The notes under the pieces: generated by a model
The model's database searches: none
Told to the model about the DNA's origin: nothing
The model's input: only the letters and a program-made list of their open reading frames with translations
Program-made: the position numbers and the translations under genes
Assembly (NCBI RefSeq): GCF_041320275.1
Contig: NZ_CP162023.1
Location: 558,001-622,000, forward strand
Length of the DNA: 64,000 nucleotides
DNA from: Mumia sp. Pv4-285
Lineage (GTDB): Bacteria; Actinomycetota; Actinomycetes; Propionibacteriales; Nocardioidaceae
Direction: 5' to 3'
Shown: positions 36,339 to 45,985 of the stretch, one piece after another
Position numbering within the stretch: position 1 is the first letter of the stretch
How the letters are laid out: each line of letters begins with the position of its first letter

Positions 36339-37502
36339 ATGACGATCCCCAAGCCCACCCCGGCAGACAAGTTCTCGTTCGGTCTGTGGACCGTGGCCTA
36401 TCCAGGGCGCGACCCCTTCGGGGAGCCGACCCGCGGTGAGATGGACCCGGTCCACGCGCTCGAGAAGCTCGCCGGGCTGGGCGCGTACGGCGTGAACTTC
36501 CACGACGACGACCTGATCCCGTTCGGGTCCGACGACGACACCCGCGCCCGCATCGTCGAACGCTGGAAGAAGGGTCTGGCCGACACCGGCCTCGTCGTCA
36601 CCACGGCCACGACCAACCTCTTCACCCACCCCGTCTTCAAGGACGGCGGCTTCACGTCGAACGACCGGGACGTACGCCGGTTCGCGATCCGCAAGGTGAT
36701 GCGCAACATCGACCTCGCGGCCGAGCTGGGTGCGAAGGTCTACGTCTGCTGGGGCGGCCGCGAGGGGGCCGAGTCCGGTGCGGCGAAGGACGTCGCCGCG
36801 GCGCTGGACCGTTATCGCGAGGCGTTCGACGTGCTCGGCGAGTTCGTCCACGACCGGGGGTACGACCTGCGGTTCGCGATCGAGCCGAAGCCCAACGAGC
36901 CGCGCGGCGACATCCTCCTCCCGACGATCGGCCACGCCCTCGCGTTCATCGAGACCCTCGAGCGCTCCGAGAACGTCGGCGTGAACCCGGAGGTGGGGCA
37001 CGAGGAGATGGCCGGCATGAATGCGGCGCACGGCTACGCCCAGGCGATGTGGCACGACAAGCTCTTCCACATCGACCTCAACGGCCAGCACGGCCCGCGC
37101 TACGACCAGGACCTGCGGTTCGGCGCCGGCAACGCGCGCGGCGCGTTCTGGGTCGTCGACGCGCTCGAGTCCGGTGGCTACGACGGGCCCGTCCACTTCG
37201 ACTTCAAGACGCCGCGCACCGAGGACGAGGAGGGCGTGTGGGTGGCCGCAGCCGCATGCATGACGAACTACCTCGTGCTGCGTGACAAGGTGCGGGCGTT
37301 CCGTGCCGATCCCGAGGTGCAGGAGGCGCTCGCTGCCGCCCGCCTGCCGGAGCTGGCGGTCCCGACGCTCGACGAGGGCGAGGGGTGGCGCGAGCTCGAG
37401 CAGGCCGAGCTGGCCGACCCGGACCAGCTCGCCGCGCGTGGGGCGGCGTTCGAGCACCTCGACCAGCTCGCGCTCCAGCACCTGTACGGGGTGCGCGGGT
37501 GA
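36339..37502 (+). CDS. xylA: Xylose isomerase
   Basis: 387 residues of the shorter (actinobacterial, class I) type. Conserved residues include H55 and D58 in VNFHDDDL, W-containing CWGGREG, E182 and K184 in [24 protein letters not shown] and the metal-binding H.DLNGQ and DLRFGAG, and HFDFKTPR. It converts D-xylose to D-xylulose. AGAGGAC precedes ATG 36339, 22 bp after xylB. Confidence 0.95.
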   Translation: MTIPKPTPADKFSFGLWTVAYPGRDPFGEPTRGEMDPVHALEKLAGLGAYGVNFHDDDLIPFGSDDDTRARIVERWKKGLADTGLVVTTATTNLFTHPVFKDGGFTSNDRDVRRFAIRKVMRNIDLAAELGAKVYVCWGGREGAESGAAKDVAAALDRYREAFDVLGEFVHDRGYDLRFAIEPKPNEPRGDILLPTIGHALAFIETLERSENVGVNPEVGHEEMAGMNAAHGYAQAMWHDKLFHIDLNGQHGPRYDQDLRFGAGNARGAFWVVDALESGGYDGPVHFDFKTPRTEDEEGVWVAAAACMTNYLVLRDKVRAFRADPEVQEALAAARLPELAVPTLDEGEGWRELEQAELADPDQLAARGAAFEHLDQLALQHLYGVRG

Positions 37503-38656
37503 CCCTCGTCGCGACCGAGGACCTCCGCCGCCAGAACACCGCGACGGTGCTGCGGAGCCTGCGGCACGACGGTCCGGCGACGCGGACGGAGCTCGCGCGC
37601 CGTACCGGACTGGCGAAGGCGACCGTCGGCACGATCGTCGGGGCGCTGGTCGACGGCGGCCATGTCAGCGAGGCCGACGCCGTCGCCGCGGCGCGGGGGC
37701 GTCCGGGCCGACCGCTCGTCCTGACCGGCAGCACGCTCGTCGGTCTCGGGCTCGAGGTCAACGTCGACTACGTGTCGTCGGTCGCCGTCGACCTCGGCGG
37801 CACGGTGCGCCTCGAGCGCACCGTGCCGGTCGAGGACCGCGACCCGTACGAGGTCGTGGTCGCCGCCGCACGCGAGTCCGCCGACCTCATGTCCGGCATG
37901 GGGACCCGCGTCGTCGGCGCCACGGTCGCGGTCCCGGGCCTGGTGGACCGGCAGAACGGGATCGTCGCGATGGCCCCTAACCTCGGTTGGCGCGGCCGCA
38001 CCGTCGCCGACGACCTCGGTGCGGCGACGGGTCTGCCGGTCGCGGTCGAGAACGACGCGAACTGCGCCGCCCTGGCAGAGGCACGGCGCGGCGCCACCAT
38101 CGGGCTCGACCAGTCCGTCTACGTCACCGGCACGGTCGGCATCGGTGCCGGGGTGATCAGCGGTGGCGCGATCGTACGAGGCACCTCCGGGTTCGCGGGG
38201 GAGGTCGGCCACATCCCGCTCGGCGACCCCGCCGCGCGGTGCGGCTGCGGCCGACGCGGGTGCTGGGAGGCGTCGGTCGGTCTGCGCGCCCTGTTGTCGG
38301 CCGTGGGGGTCGCCGAGGACGGCACCCCGCTCGAGGCGGCCGAGGCGGTCTCGCGGCGGGCCGCGTCCGACGCGAGCACGGCGGAGATCCTCGACGGCAT
38401 CGGGGTGCTGCTCGGCAAGGGGGTGGCCACGATGGCGAACATCCTCAACCCCGACGCCGTCGTCCTCGGTGGCTACTTCGTCCCGCTGGCGCCGTACCTG
38501 ATGCCCGCGACCGTGCGCGAAATCGAGGCGCACGTGACGTCCGCGCCGTACGCCTCGATCGACGTACGCCTCAGCACCCTCGGGCTGCGGGCGGCAGCGA
38601 CGGGAGCGGCCGAGGAGGCGTTGACGCAGGTGCTCAGTGGAGCGACGGCGGTCTGA
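37499..38656 (+). CDS. ROK-family transcriptional regulator (XylR-like)
   Basis: 385 residues. Residues ~1-70 are a winged helix ([45 protein letters not shown]), followed by a ROK sugar-kinase-like domain with [67 protein letters not shown] and the zinc-binding [10 protein letters not shown]. It overlaps the xylA stop (GTGA), so it is likely the xylose-responsive repressor of this operon. Confidence 0.88.
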   Translation: MTLVATEDLRRQNTATVLRSLRHDGPATRTELARRTGLAKATVGTIVGALVDGGHVSEADAVAAARGRPGRPLVLTGSTLVGLGLEVNVDYVSSVAVDLGGTVRLERTVPVEDRDPYEVVVAAARESADLMSGMGTRVVGATVAVPGLVDRQNGIVAMAPNLGWRGRTVADDLGAATGLPVAVENDANCAALAEARRGATIGLDQSVYVTGTVGIGAGVISGGAIVRGTSGFAGEVGHIPLGDPAARCGCGRRGCWEASVGLRALLSAVGVAEDGTPLEAAEAVSRRAASDASTAEILDGIGVLLGKGVATMANILNPDAVVLGGYFVPLAPYLMPATVREIEAHVTSAPYASIDVRLSTLGLRAAATGAAEEALTQVLSGATAV

Positions 38657-38663
38657 CGGCGGC

Positions 38664-39869
38664 TCAGGCGCTGGCGCGGCTGCGGCGCTCGACGAGCCCG
38701 TCGACGGAGCGCGGCGACAGAACCTCTTCGATCACCATCGCGGCGGCACCGAGCACGGCCTCGCGCCCGCGCATCGACGAGCTGACGATCCGCAGCTGGT
38801 GCGTGGCCAGCGGGAGCGAGCGCTGGTAGACGACCTCGCGGATCCCTGCGAGCAGGTATTCGCCGGTCGCGGCGAGGGAGCCCCCGATGACGACCACCGA
38901 CGGGTTGAGCAGGCTGACGCACGTCGCGAGGACGCTGCCGATCGCGCGTCCGGCCTCGCGTACGGCACGGACCGCCTCGACCTCACCCCGCTCGACGGCG
39001 TCGACCACGTCCTGGGGGGTTGCCACCCCGATGTCGAGGTCCGCGAGCTGCTTGGCGATCGCGGGACCGGCCGCCACCGCCTCGAGGCAGCCGAGGTTGC
39101 CGCACCGGCACGCCACGTCCTCGCCCTTGCCGCTGACCTGGACGTGGCCGAGGTCGCCCGCGGTCCCGAGCGCACCGCGGACCAGACGGCGGTTGGAGAT
39201 GATGCCCGACCCGATGCCGGTCGCGACCTTGACGAAGAGCAGGTCGTCGGTCTCCGGCCAGTGCGCCGTGTGCTCGCCGAGCGCCATCACGTTGACGTCG
39301 TTGTCGACGAGGACGGGGACGGGGAACGACGTGCTCAGGTAGCCGGGGATGTCGAAGTCGTGCCACCCGGGCATGATCGGCGGGTTCGCGGGGCGTCCGG
39401 TGGAGTGCTCGACGGGTCCGGGGGCGCCGACGCCGATGCCGGCCAGCGACTCCGGGGTCAGGCCGTGCGCCACCAGGAGGCTCTCGCCGAGGTCGACGAC
39501 GCGGTCGAGCACCGGCTGCGGTCCTTCGGTGATGTCGCTCGCGACACTCACCTCGTCGAGGATCTCGCCGGCGAGGTCGGTGAGCGCCACGGTCGCGTGG
39601 CTGGCGCCGAGGTCGACGGCGAGCACGGCGAACGAGCTGGTGTTCATCGCGAAGCGCGCGGGAGGTCGGCCGCCGGTGGAGGCTGCTTCCCCGACGGGGA
39701 CGAGGAGGCCGGTCGCCAGCAGGAGGTCGAGCCGCGCCGAGACGGTCGACCGCGCGAGCGAGGTGGCCTCGGCGATCTCCGCCTTCGTCCGTGGGCGCCC
39801 GTCCCGCATCAGCTGGAACACCTCGCTGGCTGCAGTCGCCGAGCTCGCCTGCGGCACGAACGGATCCAT
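38664..39869 (-). CDS. ROK-family repressor, divergent from the ABC sugar importer
   Basis: 401 residues. The winged helix (~1-65) shows FQLMRDGRPRTKAEIAEATSLARSTVSARLDLLLATG; the ROK domain shows AVLAVDLGASHATVALTDLAG, VGAPGPVEHSTG, DNDVNVMALGEHTAHWP, VATGIGSGIISN, GTAGDLGHVQVSG and CRCGNLGCLEAVA (zinc). It faces away from the importer operon across 110 bp carrying two inverted -35-like boxes, so it is likely its sugar-responsive repressor. ATG 39869 is preceded by GGAGA at nine bases. Confidence 0.88.
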   Translation of the reverse strand: MDPFVPQASSATAASEVFQLMRDGRPRTKAEIAEATSLARSTVSARLDLLLATGLLVPVGEAASTGGRPPARFAMNTSSFAVLAVDLGASHATVALTDLAGEILDEVSVASDITEGPQPVLDRVVDLGESLLVAHGLTPESLAGIGVGAPGPVEHSTGRPANPPIMPGWHDFDIPGYLSTSFPVPVLVDNDVNVMALGEHTAHWPETDDLLFVKVATGIGSGIISNRRLVRGALGTAGDLGHVQVSGKGEDVACRCGNLGCLEAVAAGPAIAKQLADLDIGVATPQDVVDAVERGEVEAVRAVREAGRAIGSVLATCVSLLNPSVVVIGGSLAATGEYLLAGIREVVYQRSLPLATHQLRIVSSSMRGREAVLGAAAMVIEEVLSPRSVDGLVERRSRASA

Positions 39870-39942
39870 GGGGACGAGTCTCCCACGTGAACTTCTGGAG
39901 TCAAGTCCAACATAAGTATGTCGACGTTCGTCTGACTTTTGC

Positions 39943-39972
39943 TTGACGATCGACATTGCCTGTGACTAGCAT
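39943..39972 (+). promoter_or_regulatory. Putative promoter of the ABC sugar importer operon
   Basis: TTGACG (39943-39948) and TAGCAT (39967-39972) are separated by 18 bp. The expected transcription start is at or next to the ATG at 39980, and no ribosome binding site is visible, so a leaderless transcript is plausible. AGTCAA at 39899-39904, read on the other strand, is a possible -35 for the divergent repressor. Confidence 0.45.
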
Positions 39973-39979
39973 CACGCCC

Positions 39980-41515
39980 ATGCCAGGCCCATTGCTCCAG
40001 CTGACGGGCATCGTCAAAGAGTTCCCCGGTGTGCGGGCGCTCGACGGTGTCGACCTCGTGGTCCGCGCCGGAGAGGTCCACTGCCTCCTCGGCCAGAACG
40101 GCGCGGGCAAGTCGACCCTGATCAAGGTCCTCGCCGGTGCCTACAACCCGGACGCAGGCGAGATCGTCATGGACGGCGAGCCCGTGACCTTCAGCGATCC
40201 GCAGGCCGCCCTCGGCGCCGGCATCGCGACGATCTACCAGGAGCTCGACCTGGTCGACGGGCTCAGCGTCACCGACAACATCTTCCTCGGCCACGAGAAG
40301 AGCCGGTTCGGCTTCGCGCGGGTCGGCGAGGCGAACCGCGCGGCACGCGAGCTGCTCAACTCCCTCGGTCACCCCGAGATCCGGCCGTCGCGCGAGACCG
40401 GCAGCCTCTCTGCCGCCGGCAAGCAGATCGTCTCGATGGCCAGGGCGCTCTCCCGCCAGGCGCAGGTGATCGTGATGGACGAGCCGTCGGCCGTGCTCGA
40501 CCCCGACGAGGTCGACGGCCTGTTCCGCGTCATCGAGGATCTTCGGGCGCGCGGCAAGGCGATCATCTACATCTCGCACCGGTTGGAGGAGATCCGCCGG
40601 ATCGGCGACCGGCTCACCGTGCTCAAGGACGGCCGCACCGTCGCGTCCGACCTCTCGGCGCGCGAGACACCGACCGCAGAGCTGATCTCACTGATGACCG
40701 GGCGTGAGATCTCCGCCGAGTACCCCCGCCGTACGACCCCGCTGCCCGACGTCGCTCCGCTGCTCGTGGTCGAGGGGCTGGGACGCGACGGAGAGTTCGA
40801 GGACGTCTCCTTCGAGGTGCGCCCGGGAGAGATCGTCGGGTTCGCCGGGCTCGTCGGCGCCGGCCGCAGCGAGATCGTCGAGACCGTCTACGGCGCACGG
40901 CGTGCCGACCACGGTTCCGTCACCGTAGACGGTCGCCGGCTCCGCCGCGGGTCGGTCGACTCGGCCGTCGCCGCGGGCATCGGGCTCTGTCCTGAGGAGC
41001 GCAAGTCCCAGGGCCTGGTCCTCGACGAGGCGGTCTACCGCAACATCTCGCTCGCCAGCCTGCCCCGCTTCTCGAGGATGGGGGCGACCCGCGACTCCGC
41101 GGAGCGCTCCGCCGCGGCGGAGGTGGCACGGACGGTCGACGTCCGACCGGCCGACCCGGACCGCGTCACGCGCACACTCTCGGGCGGCAACCAGCAGAAG
41201 GTCGTCCTGGCCCGTTGGTTGCTGCGATCGTGCCGCGTGCTGCTGCTCGACGAGCCGACCCGTGGCGTCGACGTCGGGGCGCGCAGCGAGATCTACGCGC
41301 TCATCCGCCGGCTCGCCGACGAGGGGGTCGCCGTCGTCGTCGTGTCCAGCGACATCGAGGAGGTCCTCGGCCTCTCGGACCGCGCGATGGTCGTCGCCGA
41401 CGGTCGCATCGTCCACTCGGCGCCTGCCGACCAGCTCGACGCACACACCGTGCTCGACCGGGTGCTCGCCACCCACGAAACATCCAGCCACGACACGAAA
41501 GGTGACGCCGCGTGA
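39980..41515 (+). CDS. Sugar ABC transporter ATP-binding protein (RbsA/MglA type)
   Basis: 511 residues with two ABC domains, as in monosaccharide importers. Domain 1: Walker A GQNGAGKST, Walker B VIVMDEPSAVLD, with an unusual signature LSAAGKQ. Domain 2: degenerate Walker A GLVGAGRSE, signature LSGGNQQK, Walker B VLLLDEPTRGVDVGA. It powers uptake through the permease that follows. ATG 39980 gives MPGPLLQLTGIVKEFPGV; an upstream in-frame ATG at 39956 is less likely. It overlaps the permease gene by GTGA. Confidence 0.93.
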   Translation: MPGPLLQLTGIVKEFPGVRALDGVDLVVRAGEVHCLLGQNGAGKSTLIKVLAGAYNPDAGEIVMDGEPVTFSDPQAALGAGIATIYQELDLVDGLSVTDNIFLGHEKSRFGFARVGEANRAARELLNSLGHPEIRPSRETGSLSAAGKQIVSMARALSRQAQVIVMDEPSAVLDPDEVDGLFRVIEDLRARGKAIIYISHRLEEIRRIGDRLTVLKDGRTVASDLSARETPTAELISLMTGREISAEYPRRTTPLPDVAPLLVVEGLGRDGEFEDVSFEVRPGEIVGFAGLVGAGRSEIVETVYGARRADHGSVTVDGRRLRRGSVDSAVAAGIGLCPEERKSQGLVLDEAVYRNISLASLPRFSRMGATRDSAERSAAAEVARTVDVRPADPDRVTRTLSGGNQQKVVLARWLLRSCRVLLLDEPTRGVDVGARSEIYALIRRLADEGVAVVVVSSDIEEVLGLSDRAMVVADGRIVHSAPADQLDAHTVLDRVLATHETSSHDTKGDAA

Positions 41516-42519
41516 GTACCTCATCGGTGGCGGGAAGCACCCAGCAGACGACTGCGACGCCTGAAAGGACGCGGTCCCTCGGGATCGCGCGCAACCTCGG
41601 GCTCGTGGTGGCGCTGGTGGTGCTCTGCGTCGTCGGCCTGATCACTGCCGGCGACCGCTTCGCGAGCAGCAACAACATCATCACGATCCTCAGCCTCGCG
41701 TCGGCGATCGGCGTGGTCGCGATCGGCATGACCTTCGTCATCACCGGCGGCGGCATCGACCTCTCGGTCGGCGCGATCGTCGCTCTGTCTTCGGTCTGGG
41801 CGTCCACCACGGGCACCCAGGCGATGGCCGAGAGCGTCGGCTGGATCGTGATCGTCACGACCGCGATCGGGGTCGGCATCGCCTGCGGCCTCATCAACGG
41901 GCTGCTCATCGCGTACGGCAAGATCGTCCCGTTCATCGCGACGTTGGCGATGCTCGCCAGCGCCCGCGGGCTCGCCGAGATCATCGCCGACCGCAAGACT
42001 CAGATCATCCGCGACCAGGCGTTCAAGGACGCCCTCGGTGCGCGTCCGCTCGGCATCCCCGTGATCGTCTACATCTTCGCGGTGGTCGTCGTGCTCGGCT
42101 GGTTCCTCCTGAACCGCACCACCTTCGGCCGGCGCACCTTCGCGGTCGGCGGCAACACCGAGGCGGCCCGTCTCGCGGGCATCAAGGTCCAGCGCCACAC
42201 CGTCTACCTGTACGCCCTGCTCGGCGCCACCTGCGGCCTCGCCGCGGTGATGCTCATGTCACGCACGCAGACCGGTTCGTCGACCCACGGCCTGATGTGG
42301 GAGCTCGACGCGATCGCCGCGGTCGTGATCGGCGGCACGCTGCTCAGCGGCGGCCGCGGCACCGTGACCGGCACGCTGTTCGGCGTGCTGATCTTCACCA
42401 CCCTCACCAATGTCTTCACGCTCAACAACTTGTCGACGTCCGTCCAGGCCGTCGCCAAGGGCGTGATCATCGTCGTCGCAGTGCTCCTCCAGCAGCGACT
42501 GGCGAACCGCAGCACCTAA
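41512..42519 (+). CDS. Sugar ABC transporter permease (RbsC type)
   Basis: 335 residues with about 10 TM helices. The BPD_transp_2 signature is visible in VAIGMTFVITGGGIDLSVGAIVALSS, INGLLIAYGKIVPFIATLAMLASARGLA, TTFGRRTFAVGGNTEAARLAGIKV and MWELDAIAAVVIGGTLLSGGRGTVTGTL. It forms the channel of the importer. It starts at GTG 41512 inside the ATPase stop. Confidence 0.93.
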   Translation: MSTSSVAGSTQQTTATPERTRSLGIARNLGLVVALVVLCVVGLITAGDRFASSNNIITILSLASAIGVVAIGMTFVITGGGIDLSVGAIVALSSVWASTTGTQAMAESVGWIVIVTTAIGVGIACGLINGLLIAYGKIVPFIATLAMLASARGLAEIIADRKTQIIRDQAFKDALGARPLGIPVIVYIFAVVVVLGWFLLNRTTFGRRTFAVGGNTEAARLAGIKVQRHTVYLYALLGATCGLAAVMLMSRTQTGSSTHGLMWELDAIAAVVIGGTLLSGGRGTVTGTLFGVLIFTTLTNVFTLNNLSTSVQAVAKGVIIVVAVLLQQRLANRST

Positions 42520-42536
42520 CTCACCGAGGAGACGGC

Positions 42537-43586
42537 ATGTCCACCACCACCCCGCGCCGGCGGCTGATCGCGATCGCCGGACTGATCGCAGCAGTGCCTC
42601 TCGCACTCACCGCCTGCACCAACAGCTCAGACGACGGCGACGACACCTCCAACGCTTCCAACACCGGCTCCGGCGACAACGCGGAGGCCGGGGACACCGT
42701 ACGCATCGGTTTCTCCGCACCTGCAGCCGACCACGGCTGGATGGGCGCGATCACCTCCGCGGCCGTCGACCAGGCCGACGCGTTCGAGGACGTGGAGCTG
42801 ATCAACGCCGAGGGCACCAACGACGTCAACCTGCAGATCTCGCAGGTGGAGACCTTCATCAACGACGAGGTCGACGCCATCGTGCTGCTGCCGTTCGACG
42901 GCGCGGCCATGACCGACGTCGCCACCCGGGCGATGGAGGCCGGCATCCCGGTGATCAACGTCGATCGCGAGTTCGACTCGCCGTTCGCGGCCCGTTCGAC
43001 CGTCCTCGGTGACAACTACGGCATGGGCGTCTCCGCCGGTCGCTTCATCTGCGAGCAGGCCGACGGCAACACCGACGCCGTCGTGGCCGAGATCGCGGGC
43101 ATCGACTCGCTCCCGCTGACGCAGGACCGTTCGCGCGGGTTCTCCGACGCGCTGAAGGACTGCGGTCTCAAGGTCTCCAACCGGGTCGCCGCCGAGTTCA
43201 CGGTGGAGTCCGGTGAGCGTGCGGCAGCCAACCTGCTCCAGGCCGCCCCCAAGATCGACTACCTCTGGAACCACGACGACGACCAGGGTGTCGGCGTCAT
43301 GGCGGCGATCGAGAACGCGGGTCGTGACGAGTTCGTCATGGTCGGCGGCGCCGGCTCGGCCAACGTGATGCGCATGATCGAGGCGGACGACACCGTCCTC
43401 AAGGCGACGGTCATCTACCCGTCGACGCAGGGTGCTGACGGCATCAAGCTCGCGCGCCTCATCGCCCAGGGCAAGTCGATGTCGGACCTTGCCGAGGTGG
43501 AGGTCCCGCGCGTGATCCAGCTGTCCGCGCCGATCGTCACCAAGGAGAACGTCGACCAGTACATGGACTCGGCCTTCGAGTCCTGA
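42537..43586 (+). CDS. Sugar ABC transporter substrate-binding lipoprotein
   Basis: 349 residues. The lipoprotein signal ends in LALTAC with lipidated C27. The mature protein is a type I periplasmic-binding fold of the ribose/galactose group: DTVRIGFSAPAADHGWMGAITSAAVDQA, EGTNDVNLQISQVETFINDEVDAIVLLPFDG, GIPVINVDREFDSPFAARSTVLGDNYGMG and YLWNHDDDQGVGVM. The ligand is not fixed by sequence. CGAGGAG precedes ATG 42537, and a strong hairpin follows the stop. Confidence 0.92.
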   Translation: MSTTTPRRRLIAIAGLIAAVPLALTACTNSSDDGDDTSNASNTGSGDNAEAGDTVRIGFSAPAADHGWMGAITSAAVDQADAFEDVELINAEGTNDVNLQISQVETFINDEVDAIVLLPFDGAAMTDVATRAMEAGIPVINVDREFDSPFAARSTVLGDNYGMGVSAGRFICEQADGNTDAVVAEIAGIDSLPLTQDRSRGFSDALKDCGLKVSNRVAAEFTVESGERAAANLLQAAPKIDYLWNHDDDQGVGVMAAIENAGRDEFVMVGGAGSANVMRMIEADDTVLKATVIYPSTQGADGIKLARLIAQGKSMSDLAEVEVPRVIQLSAPIVTKENVDQYMDSAFES

Positions 43587-43592
43587 TCGACG

Positions 43593-43634
43593 GCGGTGCG
43601 CCCCGCTCCGACTCCTGCGGGCGGGGCGCACCGC
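43593..43634 (+). terminator. Hairpin after the substrate-binding protein gene
   Basis: GCGGTGCGCCCCGC (43593-43606) pairs perfectly with 43621-43634 across a 14-nt loop. It lies between the binding-protein and oxidoreductase genes. In importer operons such a stem often stabilises the upstream mRNA and partly terminates, giving more binding protein than downstream enzymes. Confidence 0.75.
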
Positions 43635-43673
43635 AACCCAGCGCAGACGCCCCCCTCGGACCGAAGGAATCCC

Positions 43674-44912
43674 ATGTCAGACACGTCTCGCGAGCTCCGC
43701 GTCGGCCAGGTGGGCTACGCCTTCATGGGTGCCGCGCACTCCCAGGCCTGGCGCACCGCTCCGTCGTTCTTCGACCTCCCCCTCAAGCCCCGGCTCACCG
43801 CCCTGTGTGGTCGAGACGCGTCCGCGGCAGGCGTCGTGGCCGAGCGCTTCGGCTGGGAGTCGGTCGAGACGGACTGGCACGCATTGATCGAGCGCGACGA
43901 CATCGACCTGATCGACATCTGCACCCCGGGCAGCACACACGTCGAGATCGCCGTCGCCGCCCTGCGCGCCGGCAAGCACGTGCTCTGCGAGAAGCCGCTC
44001 GCCAACACGGTGGAGGAGGCGGAGCAGATGGCGGCCGCCGCTGCCGAGGCCGCGACCCACGGCGTCTTCGCGATGGTCGGCTTCACCTACCGCCGTACGC
44101 CGGCCCTGTCGCTGGCCCGCCAGCTCGTACGCGCGGGGAGGCTCGGCACGATCCGCCACGTCCGCGCGCACTACCTGCAGGACTGGCTGGTGGACCCCGA
44201 CAGTCCGTTGACGTGGCGCCTCGACAAGTCGCTCGCCGGGTCCGGCGCGCTGGGTGACATCGGCGCGCACATCGTCGACGCCGCGCAGTTCATCACCGAC
44301 TCCTGGATCACCTCCGTCAGCGGCGTGATGCAGACCTTCGTCGACAGCCGCCCGATCGCCGGGGAGCACAGCACGCTCGGCGGCAGTGGCGCCGCGAACG
44401 GTGAGCGCGGGCCGGTCACGGTCGACGATGCCGCGGCCTTCACCGCCCGCTTCGACAACGGCGCCCTCGGCATCTTCGAGGCGACCCGCTTCGCCACCGG
44501 CCGCAAGAACGCCCTCCGGATCGAGATCAGCGGGTCGGGCGGGGCGCTCGCGTTCGACTTCGAGGAGATGAACATCCTCAACCTGTACGACGCGTCGGAG
44601 CCTGCCGAGACGGCCGGTTTCCGCCGCATCGTCGTCACGGAACCGAGCCACCCGTACGCCGCCGCCTGGTGGCCCCCCGGTCACGGACTCGGCTACGAGC
44701 ACGGCTTCACGCACCAGGTCGTCGACATCGTGAACGCCATCGCGTCCGGTGAGCAGCCGACTCCGTCCTTCGCCGACGGACTGGCTGTGCAGCGTGTGCT
44801 CGCCGCTGTGGAGGCGAGCTCCGACGACGACTCCCGTCAGCAGAAGGTCCCCCACGACTCAGCACCCGTTGGCGCGGGCACGCCCGCGACCCCCCAAGGA
44901 GAGGCATCATGA
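43674..44912 (+). CDS. Gfo/Idh/MocA-family oxidoreductase
   Basis: 412 residues. N-terminal Rossmann domain begins [18 protein letters not shown] (a variant of the GxGxxG loop), then [45 protein letters not shown] containing the catalytic EKP Lys. The C-terminal sheet domain has [18 protein letters not shown] with the conserved Asp-His pair. It oxidises a hydroxyl of a sugar or cyclitol with NAD(P). GAAGGAAT precedes ATG 43674. It overlaps the isomerase gene by ATGA. Confidence 0.88.
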   Translation: MSDTSRELRVGQVGYAFMGAAHSQAWRTAPSFFDLPLKPRLTALCGRDASAAGVVAERFGWESVETDWHALIERDDIDLIDICTPGSTHVEIAVAALRAGKHVLCEKPLANTVEEAEQMAAAAAEAATHGVFAMVGFTYRRTPALSLARQLVRAGRLGTIRHVRAHYLQDWLVDPDSPLTWRLDKSLAGSGALGDIGAHIVDAAQFITDSWITSVSGVMQTFVDSRPIAGEHSTLGGSGAANGERGPVTVDDAAAFTARFDNGALGIFEATRFATGRKNALRIEISGSGGALAFDFEEMNILNLYDASEPAETAGFRRIVVTEPSHPYAAAWWPPGHGLGYEHGFTHQVVDIVNAIASGEQPTPSFADGLAVQRVLAAVEASSDDDSRQQKVPHDSAPVGAGTPATPQGEAS

Positions 44913-45916
44913 CGCGACCGATCACGCTCTTCACCGGCCAGTGGGCCGATCTTCCGTTCGAGGAGGTGGCACGTCTTGCCGCCGGATGGGGCTACGACGG
45001 GCTCGAGATCGCGTGCTGGGGGGACCACTTCGACCCGTGGGCTGCCGTGGAGGAGGACGGCTACGTCCAGGCGAAGCTCGACCTGCTCGACCAGTACGGC
45101 CTGAAGGTCTACGCGATCTCCAACCACCTCAAGGGCCAGGCGGTCTGCGACGACCCGATCGACCAGCGGCACCGCGACATCCTTCCCGACCGCATCTGGG
45201 GGGACGGCGACCCCGAAGGCGTACGCCAGCGTGCCGCCGAGGAGATGAAGAACACCGCCCGTGCTGCACGGCTGCTCGGGGTCGACACCGTTGTCGGCTT
45301 CACGGGCTCGTCGATCTGGAAGTACGTCGCGATGTTCCCGCCGGCATCGGAGGCGATGGTCGACGCCGGCTACGAGGACTTCGCGACCCGCTGGAACCCG
45401 ATCCTCGACGTCTTCGACGAGGAGGGCGTGCGGTTCGCGCACGAGGTGCACCCGAGCGAGATCGCGTACGACTACTGGACCACCGTGCGGACGCTCGAGG
45501 CCATCGGTCACCGCGAGGCGTTCGGGCTCAACTGGGACCCGTCGCACTTCGTGTGGCAGGACCTCGACCCGCTCGGCTTCCTCTGGGACTTCAAGGACCG
45601 GATCTACCACGTCGACTGCAAGGACGCGAAGAAGCAGGTCGGCAACGGTCGCAACGGGCGGCTCGGCTCGCACCTGCCCTGGGCGGATCCGCGCCGCGGC
45701 TGGGACTTCGTCTCCACGGGACGCGGTGACGTCCCGTGGGAGGCGTGCTTCCGCATGCTCAACACGATCGGCTACGACGGCCCGGTGTCGATCGAGTGGG
45801 AGGACGCCGGCATGGACCGTCTCCTTGGTGCGCCCGAGGCGTTGGCGTTCGTGAAGGCCAACCTGTTCGACGCTCCCGAGGCGGCGTTCGACGCGGCGTT
45901 CAGCACCAAGGACTGA
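44909..45916 (+). CDS. Sugar phosphate isomerase/epimerase (AP-endonuclease-2 TIM barrel)
   Basis: 335 residues. TIM-barrel pattern with [36 protein letters not shown] at the N-terminus, [59 protein letters not shown] and [10 protein letters not shown], which supply the metal-binding His/Glu/Asp residues. With the oxidoreductase it likely processes the imported sugar. It overlaps the upstream gene by 4 bp. Confidence 0.88.
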   Translation: MTRPITLFTGQWADLPFEEVARLAAGWGYDGLEIACWGDHFDPWAAVEEDGYVQAKLDLLDQYGLKVYAISNHLKGQAVCDDPIDQRHRDILPDRIWGDGDPEGVRQRAAEEMKNTARAARLLGVDTVVGFTGSSIWKYVAMFPPASEAMVDAGYEDFATRWNPILDVFDEEGVRFAHEVHPSEIAYDYWTTVRTLEAIGHREAFGLNWDPSHFVWQDLDPLGFLWDFKDRIYHVDCKDAKKQVGNGRNGRLGSHLPWADPRRGWDFVSTGRGDVPWEACFRMLNTIGYDGPVSIEWEDAGMDRLLGAPEALAFVKANLFDAPEAAFDAAFSTKD

Positions 45917-45985
45917 CGCCGCGAGCGGGACGTCGATCCATGTCCTTCTGATCGAACGCGGTCGCCGGCACGCGATACTCCGTCC

